A stretch of 7,980 bases of DNA from a bacterium (GTDB taxonomy: Bacteria; SZUA-182; SZUA-191), in NCBI GenBank assembly GCA_003230535.1, contig QIEW01000388.1:1-7980 (forward strand). The letters run 5' to 3'. Position 1 is the stretch's first letter; every line of letters starts with the position of its first letter. The translations under genes were made by a program, and so were the position numbers. This document shows positions 1 through 5,609 of the stretch, piece by piece. The notes beneath the pieces are model-generated. The model was not told where the DNA came from. It searched no databases and saw only the letters and a program-made list of their open reading frames with translations.

Positions 1-168
1 AATTCGGGATTTATAACACGCTCCCGTTGGTCGCTTCCATAGCGGGAGTTTTCGGTAATTTGTATGAAAATTTTGTTTTTTGACCGTTATTTTCTAAATA
101 CCTGTATTAAAATAACATCATCCATGTTCACCGTGGATTTATGAATAATCCGGGATAATTAGCCAATA
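1..168 (-). repeat. Dispersed repeat, copy A (inverted, cut by window edge)
   Basis: The reverse complement of this stretch matches the two copies at 5149-5310 and 5417-5609 over almost its whole length. Shared blocks are the GATTATTCATAAAT end, ATGATGTTATTT, ATACAGG, ATAACGGTCAAAAAACAAAA, and the CTCCCG...CGGGAG hairpin. The similarity with copy C reaches about position 168 (TTGGCT(A/T)ATTAT(C/T)CCGG on the minus strand). The window begins inside the CCCGAATTATTCGGG palindrome, so the other end is missing. No transposase is encoded. It looks like a non-autonomous, MITE-like element, but its family is not recognised. Confidence 0.9.
80..108 (+). promoter_or_regulatory. Promoter-like hexamers within repeat copy A
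   Basis: TTGACC (80-85) and TGTATT (103-108) are separated by 17 bp and point toward the small membrane-protein gene at 198. The -35 box matches the sigma-70 consensus at 5 of 6 bases and the -10 box at 4 of 6. The same two hexamers with the same 17-bp spacing recur in copies B and C although the middle of the spacer differs. Activity is inferred only. Confidence 0.4.
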
Positions 169-197
169 AACTTGGGGGTTTTTAAAACAAACGGATT

Positions 198-539
198 ATG
201 AACTGGAATTATATTGCCGTTACACTAATAGGATTACTGATGTTTTTAGGGTTATTTTGGTTTATGATCCGGAATGTCAAAAATAACCCTAAGACTACAA
301 TTATAATTACGATGGCCGGGTTAATATTCTTGATAACAATATTAACCATAGTCAAGACTTATACCGATTATCAACAGTTTATTAATAACCCGGCCGCATC
401 TTCCGTCCTCCTTACCAATCTTAGCTTAGCCCTGTTTTTGGATTTTTCTATCCTAATGATTGGAGGATTATTTCTGTATCTAACCAACCAGCTCTACACT
501 TCACATCTGATAAGAGACGACCAGGACAGTGAACCTTAA
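198..539 (+). CDS. Small three-helix membrane protein, unknown function
   Basis: This 113-residue protein is not recognised. It has three hydrophobic stretches that read as membrane helices, at about residues 5-24, 34-52 and 69-95. A short basic segment (RNVKNNPK) lies between the first two, a polar YTDYQQFINNP segment between the second and third, and the C-terminal tail is acidic (RDDQDSEP). The hydrophobic pattern and low GC are typical of small inner-membrane proteins. The start is the first ATG after repeat copy A. There is no good Shine-Dalgarno, only a weak purine stretch upstream. Copy A could supply its promoter. No link to the next gene is visible, because a 300-bp gap holding another repeat separates them. 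Confidence 0.55.
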   Translation: MNWNYIAVTLIGLLMFLGLFWFMIRNVKNNPKTTIIITMAGLIFLITILTIVKTYTDYQQFINNPAASSVLLTNLSLALFLDFSILMIGGLFLYLTNQLYTSHLIRDDQDSEP

Positions 540-563
540 GAGCTAATTTCCCCCCCAAGAAAA

Positions 564-637
564 TTAAGTAAACGGCCATGGAGTCAATGCTTGTGCACAA
601 AAGGTGCGATCGGGTGGTTACTGCGCTGTTTACCTAA
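564..637. repeat. Imperfect inverted repeat in the 540-836 gap
   Basis: TTAAGTAAAC (564-573) and GTTTACCTAA (628-637) are inverted copies matching at 9 of 10 positions. A perfect 10-bp palindrome, TTGTGCACAA (591-600), lies between them. The function is unknown; it may be a decayed small element or a transcript hairpin. Confidence 0.35.
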
Positions 638-651
638 TCTTAGTAATGAAT

Positions 652-803
652 GATGATTTCGTAAAAAGTCAAAAAGCGCCGATTTTTGTCATTGCGAGCG
701 AAGCGAAGCAATCTCAAATTTCATTACAAATCAATGGGATTGCTTCGTGCTTCGGCGATAAACCCGCCTCGCAATGACGCCCGGGACTTTTTACGATTGC
801 ATC
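652..803. mobile_element. MITE-like element with CGTAAAAAGTC terminal inverted repeats
   Basis: CGTAAAAAGTC (660-670) is matched exactly in inverted orientation by GACTTTTTACG (785-795), and weaker pairing extends to about 652 and 803. Inside is a second inverted pair: GTCATTGCGAGCG...GAAGCAATC (688-714) against GGGATTGCTTCG...CCTCGCAATGAC (736-778). There is no ORF. The core is of the type dispersed in many deltaproteobacterial genomes, here framed by its own termini. It ends about 20 bp before the Shine-Dalgarno of the SH3 gene, so it forms most of that gene's upstream region. The transposase family is unknown. Confidence 0.75.
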
Positions 804-822
804 ATGAATCGGTATTGATGCT

Positions 823-828
823 AGAGGT
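823..828 (+). promoter_or_regulatory. Ribosome binding site supporting the ATG at 837
   Basis: AGAGGT lies 8 bases before the ATG at 837. It supports that start even though the resulting protein has an unusually long stretch ahead of its signal sequence. Confidence 0.55.
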
Positions 829-836
829 ATTAATTC

Positions 837-1520
837 ATGAAGTGTAAACCCCTAATGACAGCCAATTTATGCAGATCACTATTTGACGGGATTAGGGATG
901 TCAACACACATCATCAGGCTGGACCGGCAACCTGGGACATTAGCCGGCGGAGGAAATTAACGCGCTGCTTTTGTTGTTGTATCTATATTATCTTAGGCGT
1001 AACAATCCTTTTCTCCCCCCAACAGGTATTCGGCCAGAAAAGCCCCCCTCCGCCCAAAACCGTATATCCCACCGCAATGGTAAATTTAAGGTCCGCTCCG
1101 GGCCCCGAACAGCCCAGGGTGCGGATAGCCCATCCCGGATCGCCGCTTAAAGTTCTCTCCCAACAAGAAGAATGGTATCAGGTAGAACTGGAAGATGGCG
1201 TCGTCGCCTGGGTTTATAAAGGAATAGTGAGCGAAACCCCTCCCTTAACGGTGAAACTGGCTCTGGTTGACTCCAAGTTGAAAGATAGAGAAAATGAGTT
1301 AGCGGAGACTAAACAACGACTGCAAGCCCACTTGGCATTAAATCAACGCTTAGGGAAGGATCTGGGACAGAAAAAAATCGAGTTGGAGGCGTTAATCCGC
1401 CAAAATTCCGAGCTAAAAGAGGCCCAGGAATTGAGACGGGTCTATATTGGCGTAGGTTTGCTCCTGCTGGGTTGGCTGCTGGGTTTATTTACGTCCCTCT
1501 TTCGGCGCCGTGCAAAATAA
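837..1520 (+). CDS. SH3b-domain protein with coiled coil and C-terminal membrane anchor
   Basis: The 227-residue product has the layout of the 'SH3 domain and anchor' envelope family that includes E. coli YgiM. In order it has a hydrophobic export signal (about 43-65, ending VFG|Q), a bacterial SH3 domain (about 76-132, with the typical NLRSAPG start and a WV near its end), a charged coiled coil (about 140-200), one membrane helix (about 202-221) and a basic RRRAK tail. Such proteins face the periplasm; the ligand is not known, and peptidoglycan is a guess. The oddity is the first 42 residues, which are polar, contain three histidines and precede the signal. The ATG at 837 has a good Shine-Dalgarno, but a second one (GGAGG, 949-953) sits 6 bases before ACG codon 42, where a normal signal peptide would begin. 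The only other in-frame ATG is codon 7. Confidence 0.85.
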   Translation: MKCKPLMTANLCRSLFDGIRDVNTHHQAGPATWDISRRRKLTRCFCCCIYIILGVTILFSPQQVFGQKSPPPPKTVYPTAMVNLRSAPGPEQPRVRIAHPGSPLKVLSQQEEWYQVELEDGVVAWVYKGIVSETPPLTVKLALVDSKLKDRENELAETKQRLQAHLALNQRLGKDLGQKKIELEALIRQNSELKEAQELRRVYIGVGLLLLGWLLGLFTSLFRRRAK

Positions 1521-1625
1521 GGATAAATTTTTAACTTTGCTGCTCTAAAACAACTTCCCCGCTCTAATTGTATAAAATATTTATCATATTCTTTGTATTT
1601 CTGTACATAATAAGGGAAAAGACGG

Positions 1626-1670
1626 GGGAAAATTCCCACGGGATCACCCCTTGTTCGGGTTAAATAACCC
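1626..1670. repeat. Two perfect short palindromes downstream of the SH3 gene
   Basis: GGGAAAATTCCC (1626-1637) and GGGTTAAATAACCC (1657-1670) are perfect palindromes within the non-coding 1521-2130 gap. Neither is followed by a T-run, so they are not classic terminators. They could be protein-binding sites or short RNA hairpins. The role is unknown. Confidence 0.4.
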
Positions 1671-1710
1671 TGATTGTATCTGGGGTAATTTAGCTAAATA
1701 TAACAATAAG

Positions 1711-1732
1711 TTGATCGGCAATATCTGATCAA
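1711..1732. promoter_or_regulatory. Dyad site TTGATC-N10-GATCAA
   Basis: A 22-bp dyad with perfect 6-bp arms surrounds an ATATC motif (1721-1725) like those clustered downstream. It lies about 200 bp before the predicted sigma-54 promoter. The size and symmetry suit an operator for a dimeric regulator, but no regulator is identified. Confidence 0.3.
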
Positions 1733-1833
1733 AAAAACTGGAATACCGGCTTAAAATCCCATTTTTTCAGGCACCTAAGATGCGGCTGCCATAAATATAG
1801 TCCAGGATCATCCAATCCCGTCAAATCGGTCTC

Positions 1834-1974
1834 ATATCGCATAATATCTTGTAATATCAGCCATATATCACGAAACTCCCCCCCGGTTCATTCGGCTAAA
1901 ACCCTTGTTGGCATGGAAATTGCTTTAATGAATAATTTAGATCATAATTCACCATGCAATATCAGCCACATATC
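1834..1974 (+). promoter_or_regulatory. Helically phased ATATC motifs (candidate activator sites)
   Basis: ATATC occurs at 1834, 1844, 1854 and 1865 (periods 10, 10 and 11 bp) and again at 1959 and 1970 (period 11). The last two of the first group and the second group lie in a direct repeat: AATATCAGCCA(T/C)ATATCA is followed about 20 bp later by TTCGGCTAA in both, with the two copies about 103-105 bp apart. The first group would centre about 70-100 bp upstream of the start point of the sigma-54-like promoter, a usual place for enhancer sites. The bound protein is not known. Confidence 0.4.
1909..1924 (+). promoter_or_regulatory. Sigma-54 (-24/-12) promoter
   Basis: TGGCATG-GAAA-TTGCT matches the RpoN consensus TGGCACG-N4-TTGCW with a single C-to-T difference. 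The essential GG and GC are at the right spacing. Transcription would start near 1935, leaving a leader of about 195 bases before the GGDEF gene at 2131. A promoter of this class needs an ATP-dependent activator, consistent with the phased sites upstream. Confidence 0.6.
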
Positions 1975-2113
1975 AGAAAACGCTCTCTGTTTTTTCGGCT
2001 AATGTGAGTGTCGGCAGAGGGGTTGATCTGCTAAAAAATGGTTTATTTCTATAACTGTACGGGTGCCATATAACACATATGTTATTGATAGATTGAGTAA
2101 TATAATTTATTTT

Positions 2114-2118
2114 GGAGG
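2114..2118 (+). promoter_or_regulatory. Ribosome binding site for the GTG start at 2131
   Basis: GGAGG lies 12 bases before the GTG at 2131. That is a little long, but no other start codon fits better: the in-frame CTG at 2122 is too close. The receiver domain begins only 10 residues later, so GTG at 2131 is the best choice. Confidence 0.6.
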
Positions 2119-2130
2119 CAACTGGGAATT

Positions 2131-3102
2131 GTGGATTGTAATTGCAAAATTAAGAAACACAAAATTCTCTGCGTAGAGGATAATTTCGAAAACAAAGTCC
2201 TCTTGAGGCGGGTATTGGAGGCGGAAGGTTATAACGTGATAGAAGCCTCTAATGGGATGGAGGGCTTTAAGCTGGCCCGGCAGGAGGAGCCTGATCTGAT
2301 ACTGATGGATTTGGGGCTGCCCATGATGAACGGCCATGAAGCAGCCACCAAAATTAAAGGTACCAAGGGATTGGAAAACGTGGTTGTGATAGCGCTAAGC
2401 GGCCAGGTTATGAAAGGAGATCGGGAGCGCTCTCTGATTGCCGGTTGCGACGGCTACATTCCCACACCAATTGACGTAGATCGGCTTCCCCGGCAATTAG
2501 AGGAATTTTTACATGGCAAGCGGGAGAGGATCAACTCTATGGAAGAGCGGGAATACTTGCAAGAATATACCCGGCTTTTAGTGGATAGGCTGGAGGAAAG
2601 GATCGGCATCTCCCTTACGGATGAGCTTACCGGAATTTGTAACCGGAGAGGATTTAACCTGCGGTTAGATGAAGAGCTTTCGCGAGCTGGAAGATATAAC
2701 TTCGGCTTAGCCCTTATTATGATAGATATTGATGACTTTAAGCAGGTAAACGATCATTATGGACATTTGGCGGGAGATTTAGTTTTGAGAGAACTGGCTC
2801 AGTTATTCCGGGTCGAGAAGCGTAAACATGAGCTACTGTCGCGCTATGGCGGTGAAGAGTTTATTATAATATTAGCAGAAGAAGACGGCCCCGGGGCTTT
2901 CGTGGTAGCTGAGCGATTAAGAGAAAAAGTCCAGGATCATATTTTTATATCATACGGCCATCCTATCAAGATCACTGTCAGCTCAGGAATTAGCTATTTT
3001 CTACCTAACGAGCCACTGGGCAGGGAATATCTAATTTGCCGGGCCGACGAGGCGTTATATAAGGCAAAAAAGGGGGGCAAAAATAGATCTGTGCTTTTAT
3101 AG
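2131..3102 (+). CDS. Response regulator with receiver and GGDEF domains (diguanylate cyclase)
   Basis: This 323-residue protein has two domains and a linker. The receiver (about 10-128) has the acidic pair E16/D17, phosphoacceptor D60 (in LMDLGLP) and switch serine S90. The lysine normally in the next motif (K-P) is replaced by T112 in YIPTPID. A helical linker (about 135-165) leads to a complete GGDEF domain (about 163-323) with DELTG and NRRGF, MIDIDDFKQVNDHYGH and the active-site signature GGEEF (240-244), so it should make c-di-GMP from two GTP. The inhibitory I-site, normally RxxD, reads R231-K-H-E234. Phosphorylation by an unseen histidine kinase would be expected to drive dimerisation, but the missing lysine may alter this. 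It appears monocistronic, behind the sigma-54-like promoter. The start is GTG. Confidence 0.93.
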   Translation: MDCNCKIKKHKILCVEDNFENKVLLRRVLEAEGYNVIEASNGMEGFKLARQEEPDLILMDLGLPMMNGHEAATKIKGTKGLENVVVIALSGQVMKGDRERSLIAGCDGYIPTPIDVDRLPRQLEEFLHGKRERINSMEEREYLQEYTRLLVDRLEERIGISLTDELTGICNRRGFNLRLDEELSRAGRYNFGLALIMIDIDDFKQVNDHYGHLAGDLVLRELAQLFRVEKRKHELLSRYGGEEFIIILAEEDGPGAFVVAERLREKVQDHIFISYGHPIKITVSSGISYFLPNEPLGREYLICRADEALYKAKKGGKNRSVLL

Positions 3103-3141
3103 GTTATTAAGTGCGGTATTATTGAGGAAGATAAGATGCAT

Positions 3142-3265
3142 AAGAGCCTTTTGCAAAAGTCATTTTAAAGAAGTTAGCCGTACTATATGTTGGGGCAGTG
3201 GCCCCAACACTACCCGTATAGGGTAAGCCAGGGCCACCGCCCTGGCACTTTTGCAAGAGGCTCAT
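3142..3265. mobile_element. Hairpin-rich element with terminal inverted repeats
   Basis: The ends 3142-3160 (AAGAGCCTTTTGCAAAAGT) and 3247-3265 are inverted copies matching at 17 of 19 positions. Between them lie three perfect hairpins: TGTTGGGGC/GCCCCAACA (3188-3209, 9-bp stem, loop AGTG), TACCC/GGGTA (3211-3225) and GCCAGGGC/GCCCTGGC (3227-3246, 8-bp stem, loop CACC). There is no ORF. It fills the space between two convergent genes and its right end is 5 bp from the intact-frame stop of the RodZ-like gene. It may act as a two-way terminator or transcript stabiliser. It resembles a non-autonomous mobile element. Confidence 0.75.
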
Positions 3266-3270
3266 AAAGG

Positions 3271-3435
3271 TCAGCGATTCAGGTTTTCAACTATCGTGTG
3301 GGCGTCGAACAGCACATCTTTTACCACTTCCCCAGGCAGACCCAGGCTTGGCACAGGCTGACCGTTAAATTCCAAGTCCACTCCGCCGGCATTTCCCAAG
3401 GTGACCAGCAACATCTTTTCAGCCTTTACTCTCAT
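3271..3435 (-). pseudogene. C-terminal part of the RodZ-like DUF4115 domain, out of frame
   Basis: In a frame shifted by one base from the main RodZ-like ORF, the minus strand reads on without stops to TGA at 3271-3273. The peptide includes LLVTLGNAGGVDLEF, NGQPV and LGLPGEVV. This is the conserved second half of the RodZ C-terminal domain (DUF4115), whose GNAGGV and NG motifs are diagnostic. Dropping one A from the AAA at 3425-3427 joins the halves as DES-KAEKMLL with normal domain spacing, and the full span 3271-4288 is 1018 bases, one more than a multiple of three. An ATG (3433-3435) begins this frame, but it has no convincing Shine-Dalgarno and is probably not an independent start. Confidence 0.85.
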
Positions 3436-4288
3436 CCGGTTTCAGCACAAAATCCAGCACCTCTGCTCCATCAACCTGAATAAGTAACCAAGTCCGCTCC
3501 CGGGCCTTGATTGTCAAAGTAAGCTTCTGTTCCTCAACGGCGGCTTCCGGTGAAAACTCCTCAGGCAGAGCAACGCCGCTAACTTCTGATTCGCTCTTAC
3601 GGGGCGGGATAAAGGTATCAGGCTCTCTTGAAGATTCAGTGGTTGCAGTAGACGCAACGGCCTCCCGCTCCCGAGGTAAGGCGCTGGGGGCGGTCGCCTG
3701 CAAATGTTCCTCGGGCGGAGCAAGGGGGCTAGCCCCAGGCAATGGCTTTTGAGGCGGGATGACCGCTATTTTATCCTTGGGTGCGATAAGATCGAGGGGA
3801 TCTGATTTTTGGGGTTCAGTATCTGTCTCAGGGGCTGTAATCTGAGATTCAGTAGCTACTTTAACACCCTCTTGAGAGTATATTAAGAGCCCGCCAACTA
3901 TAAAAAACAGGATAACTCCTCCTATTAATAGGCCGGTTTTATTAGAAGTCGGGGCCTTTTTTTTATCCGATGCTGCTTCCGGCTCTTTAGTGACTTGCAA
4001 GTAATGATCATATTCTGTGAGAGCCTCTTGGGGATCCAAACCTATATATTTGGCATAACTTTGGATGAAACCTCTGACAAAAACCTCGCCTGGGAGGAGC
4101 TCGAACTCTTCCCGTTCCAGAGCCTCCAGAAAATCACGCTTAACTTTGGTAGATTCCGCAATCTCATCCAGTTTAATCAGACGAAGTTCTCTCTCCCTGC
4201 GGAGGTAGGCGCCAAAAGAGACTTTCTCTTGAGAACTTGCTTCCGGAACCTCCGGGGTTCCTGTGGGTGGTTTACTTTCCGGTGGCAT
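3419..4288 (-). CDS. rodZ: RodZ-like cytoskeleton/cell-shape protein, frameshifted near its end
   Basis: RodZ anchors the MreB cytoskeleton to the inner membrane. The 289-residue ORF shows the family layout: a cytoplasmic helix-turn-helix domain (about 24-95, FGAYLRRERELR...DEIAESTKV, with the typical FVRGFIQSYAKYIGLD), a basic stretch (KKK, 109-111), one membrane helix (about 118-138), a long Pro/Glu/Ser-rich linker (about 140-250) and the start of the DUF4115 domain (about 254-289). It ends abruptly at KPDESKG, mid-domain; the missing ~50 residues are encoded in the next frame down to 3271. The start overlaps the upstream TPR gene by 17 bases, indicating translational coupling. A similar gene pair, pilF-rodZ, is known in gammaproteobacteria. 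The shift may be a real mutation or a sequencing error. Family assignment is firm; function of the truncated form is uncertain. Confidence 0.88.
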   Translation of the reverse strand: MPPESKPPTGTPEVPEASSQEKVSFGAYLRRERELRLIKLDEIAESTKVKRDFLEALEREEFELLPGEVFVRGFIQSYAKYIGLDPQEALTEYDHYLQVTKEPEAASDKKKAPTSNKTGLLIGGVILFFIVGGLLIYSQEGVKVATESQITAPETDTEPQKSDPLDLIAPKDKIAVIPPQKPLPGASPLAPPEEHLQATAPSALPREREAVASTATTESSREPDTFIPPRKSESEVSGVALPEEFSPEAAVEEQKLTLTIKARERTWLLIQVDGAEVLDFVLKPDESKG

Positions 4289-5069
4289 ATGCTTCAGGGA
4301 CCTGTTTTGATGTTAAAGATGGATTATATTTTTTAGCTTCACGGAATTCAAACAGCGCTTGCCTTTGATAACCTTTTTCCTGATAAAGCCGGCCTAAATT
4401 CCAATGCAAATTGCCGAGAAGCTCCTTTTGATCATTATCCAGCGCTGAAGAGGCGGACAGCCTCTGGTTTAGTTGTGCCAAGGCTATCCGATACTCCGTT
4501 TGCGCCTGAGCCGACTTTCCCTGGCAGGCGAGACCAAATCCCAGCCAATACCGAATTTCTATTGCCTCTGGCGTCAGCCCCAGAGCTTTAGTAAATTCAA
4601 GCTCTGCCTGGCGATATCGGCCATTACCCAGATGCGCTCGGCCCAGGTAATAATGCGGCCGGGCCGGGTTGGGCAGCCGGGGAAGATTTACGGCCTCCTG
4701 CGCTAACTGTTTGACCTGTTCCCACTCCCCTACTCTAAGATACGCCTCGCTCAGCTTAAGATAGGCGGAGGCTAATCCGGGGTCTAAGGTTACTGCTTGT
4801 TGAAGTTCTTCCTTGGCGGCGGCATATTTTCTCTCCTTTAAAAATACTTCGCCCAATCCTTCGTAAGCCTTGGCTTCCTGAGGGTTTAGTTCTTTAGCGC
4901 GCTGGAATTCATCTTCGGCGGACCGGAGTTTTCCCAGATAAAGATAACTTGTTCCATAATCACAATGTCTCCGGGCTTGGTAACAGGAAAGCAAACTTGC
5001 CTCCGGAGTGCAGCCCAGCATCCCGAAACAAAGCGCCCAGCACCCTAGCTTCCTGCCCCATTGTTCCAT
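4272..5069 (-). CDS. TPR-repeat lipoprotein, PilF/PilW-like
   Basis: The 265-residue protein begins with a short signal sequence ending in a lipobox-like MLGC, with Cys20 the likely lipidated residue; the methionine at -3 is atypical. The rest is tetratricopeptide repeats at about 33-66, 67-100, 101-134, 138-170, 171-200 and 216-250, with the usual Gly-Tyr-Ala-Pro pattern (for example AYEGLGEVFLKERKYAAAKEEL and ALGLTP). Length and layout, and overlap with the RodZ-like gene, resemble PilF/PilW, the outer-membrane lipoprotein that assists type IV pilus secretin assembly. No pilus genes are in the window, so a general scaffold role in the envelope is equally possible. The ATG is supported by GAGGAAC 4 bases upstream. 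It is first in the two-gene operon. Confidence 0.85.
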   Translation of the reverse strand: MEQWGRKLGCWALCFGMLGCTPEASLLSCYQARRHCDYGTSYLYLGKLRSAEDEFQRAKELNPQEAKAYEGLGEVFLKERKYAAAKEELQQAVTLDPGLASAYLKLSEAYLRVGEWEQVKQLAQEAVNLPRLPNPARPHYYLGRAHLGNGRYRQAELEFTKALGLTPEAIEIRYWLGFGLACQGKSAQAQTEYRIALAQLNQRLSASSALDNDQKELLGNLHWNLGRLYQEKGYQRQALFEFREAKKYNPSLTSKQVPEAYATGK

Positions 5070-5073
5070 TATA

Positions 5074-5096
5074 GTTCCTCTTAATATGATATTATA
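5074..5096 (-). promoter_or_regulatory. -10 box and ribosome binding site of the TPR-rodZ operon
   Basis: On the minus strand a perfect TATAAT (5091-5096) precedes the GAGGAAC Shine-Dalgarno (5074-5080) and the ATG at 5069. Transcription starting near 5084 would give a very short leader. No good -35 box is seen 16-18 bp upstream, only a T-rich run, so this may be a weak or activated promoter. Confidence 0.45.
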
Positions 5097-5148
5097 CCTC
5101 AGTTTATTCGGAAAAAAACATATTTTTTAAGAAAAAGACAGTTCCTAT

Positions 5149-5310
5149 CCCTGATTATTCATAAATCCACGGTAAACATTGATGATGTTATTTGAATACA
5201 GGTAGTTATAAGATAACGGTCAAAAAACAAAATTTTTATCTCTCACTATGAAAGCGACCAACGGGAGCGTGTTTATGATCCCGAATTATTCGGGCTATAA
5301 GATTTTCCGA
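5149..5310 (+). repeat. Dispersed repeat, copy B
   Basis: It matches copies A and C from the CCCTGATTATTCATAAAT end to ATTTTCCGA. It lacks a block around 5240 that in A and C holds TACCGAAAACTCCCG, so the left arm of the CTCCCG/CGGGAG hairpin is lost. The AACAT-N5-ATGTT hairpin (about 5176-5190) and the CCCGAATTATTCGGG palindrome (5280-5294) are kept. It lies directly upstream of the minus-strand TPR-rodZ operon. Confidence 0.9.
5195..5223 (-). promoter_or_regulatory. Promoter-like hexamers in repeat copy B, facing the TPR-rodZ operon
   Basis: On the minus strand TTGACC (5218-5223) and TGTATT (5195-5200) are 17 bp apart, as in copies A and C. Transcription would begin about 115-120 bp before the TPR gene start at 5069. 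Activity is inferred only. Confidence 0.35.
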
Positions 5311-5416
5311 CTACAATTTGTGGCTGTACTTTACTTTACTCTATACCATATTATACACTGATACTGCCTAGAAGACAGCTCACACGGCTGTTCTATCCGG
5401 AGATGATTATCATGTT

Positions 5417-5609
5417 TTGGCTTATTATTCCGGATTATTCATAAATTTACGGTAAACATTAATGATGTTATTTGAATACAGGTGCTTGTATAATAACGGT
5501 CAAAAAACAAAATGGCTCATACAAACTACCGAAAACTCCCGCTATGGAAGCGACCAACGGGAGCGTGTTTATGATCCCGAATCATTCGGGTTATCTGCAT
5601 ATTTTCCGA
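5417..5609 (+). repeat. Dispersed repeat, copy C
   Basis: This is the longest complete copy in the window. It carries the hairpins AACAT-N5-ATGTT (about 5456-5470), CTCCCG...CGGGAG (5536-5563) and CCCGAAT-C-ATTCGGG (5576-5590). Both ends of the unit contain a similar motif, (A/T)T(C/T)CCGGATTATTC on the left and ATCCCGAATCATTC on the right, so it is framed by imperfect direct repeats. It is in direct orientation 280 bp after copy B and ends 10 bp before the dinG start codon. The 106 bp between B and C hold nothing recognisable. Confidence 0.92.
5475..5503 (-). promoter_or_regulatory. Promoter-like hexamers in repeat copy C, facing left
   Basis: On the minus strand TTGACC (5498-5503) and TGTATT (5475-5480) are 17 bp apart, as in copies A and B. 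The pair points away from dinG toward copy B and the TPR-rodZ operon. Activity is inferred only. Confidence 0.3.

Noticed and set aside
1442-1639. Minus-strand ORF over the end of the SH3 gene
   Set aside because: It is antisense to the membrane anchor and basic tail, has no domain features, and is a shadow frame.
2085-2106. TTGATA and TATAAT just upstream of the GGDEF gene as a sigma-70 promoter
   Set aside because: The boxes are only 10 bp apart, far from the usual 16-18.
3413-3430. Programmed +1 frameshift in the RodZ-like gene
   Set aside because: The site (GGC TGA A) has no good re-pairing, no strong upstream Shine-Dalgarno stimulator and no known precedent in this family; mutation or sequencing error is simpler.
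5149-5609. CRISPR-like or tandem array
   Set aside because: Only two direct copies of a long, variable unit are present, with no short regular repeats or spacers.
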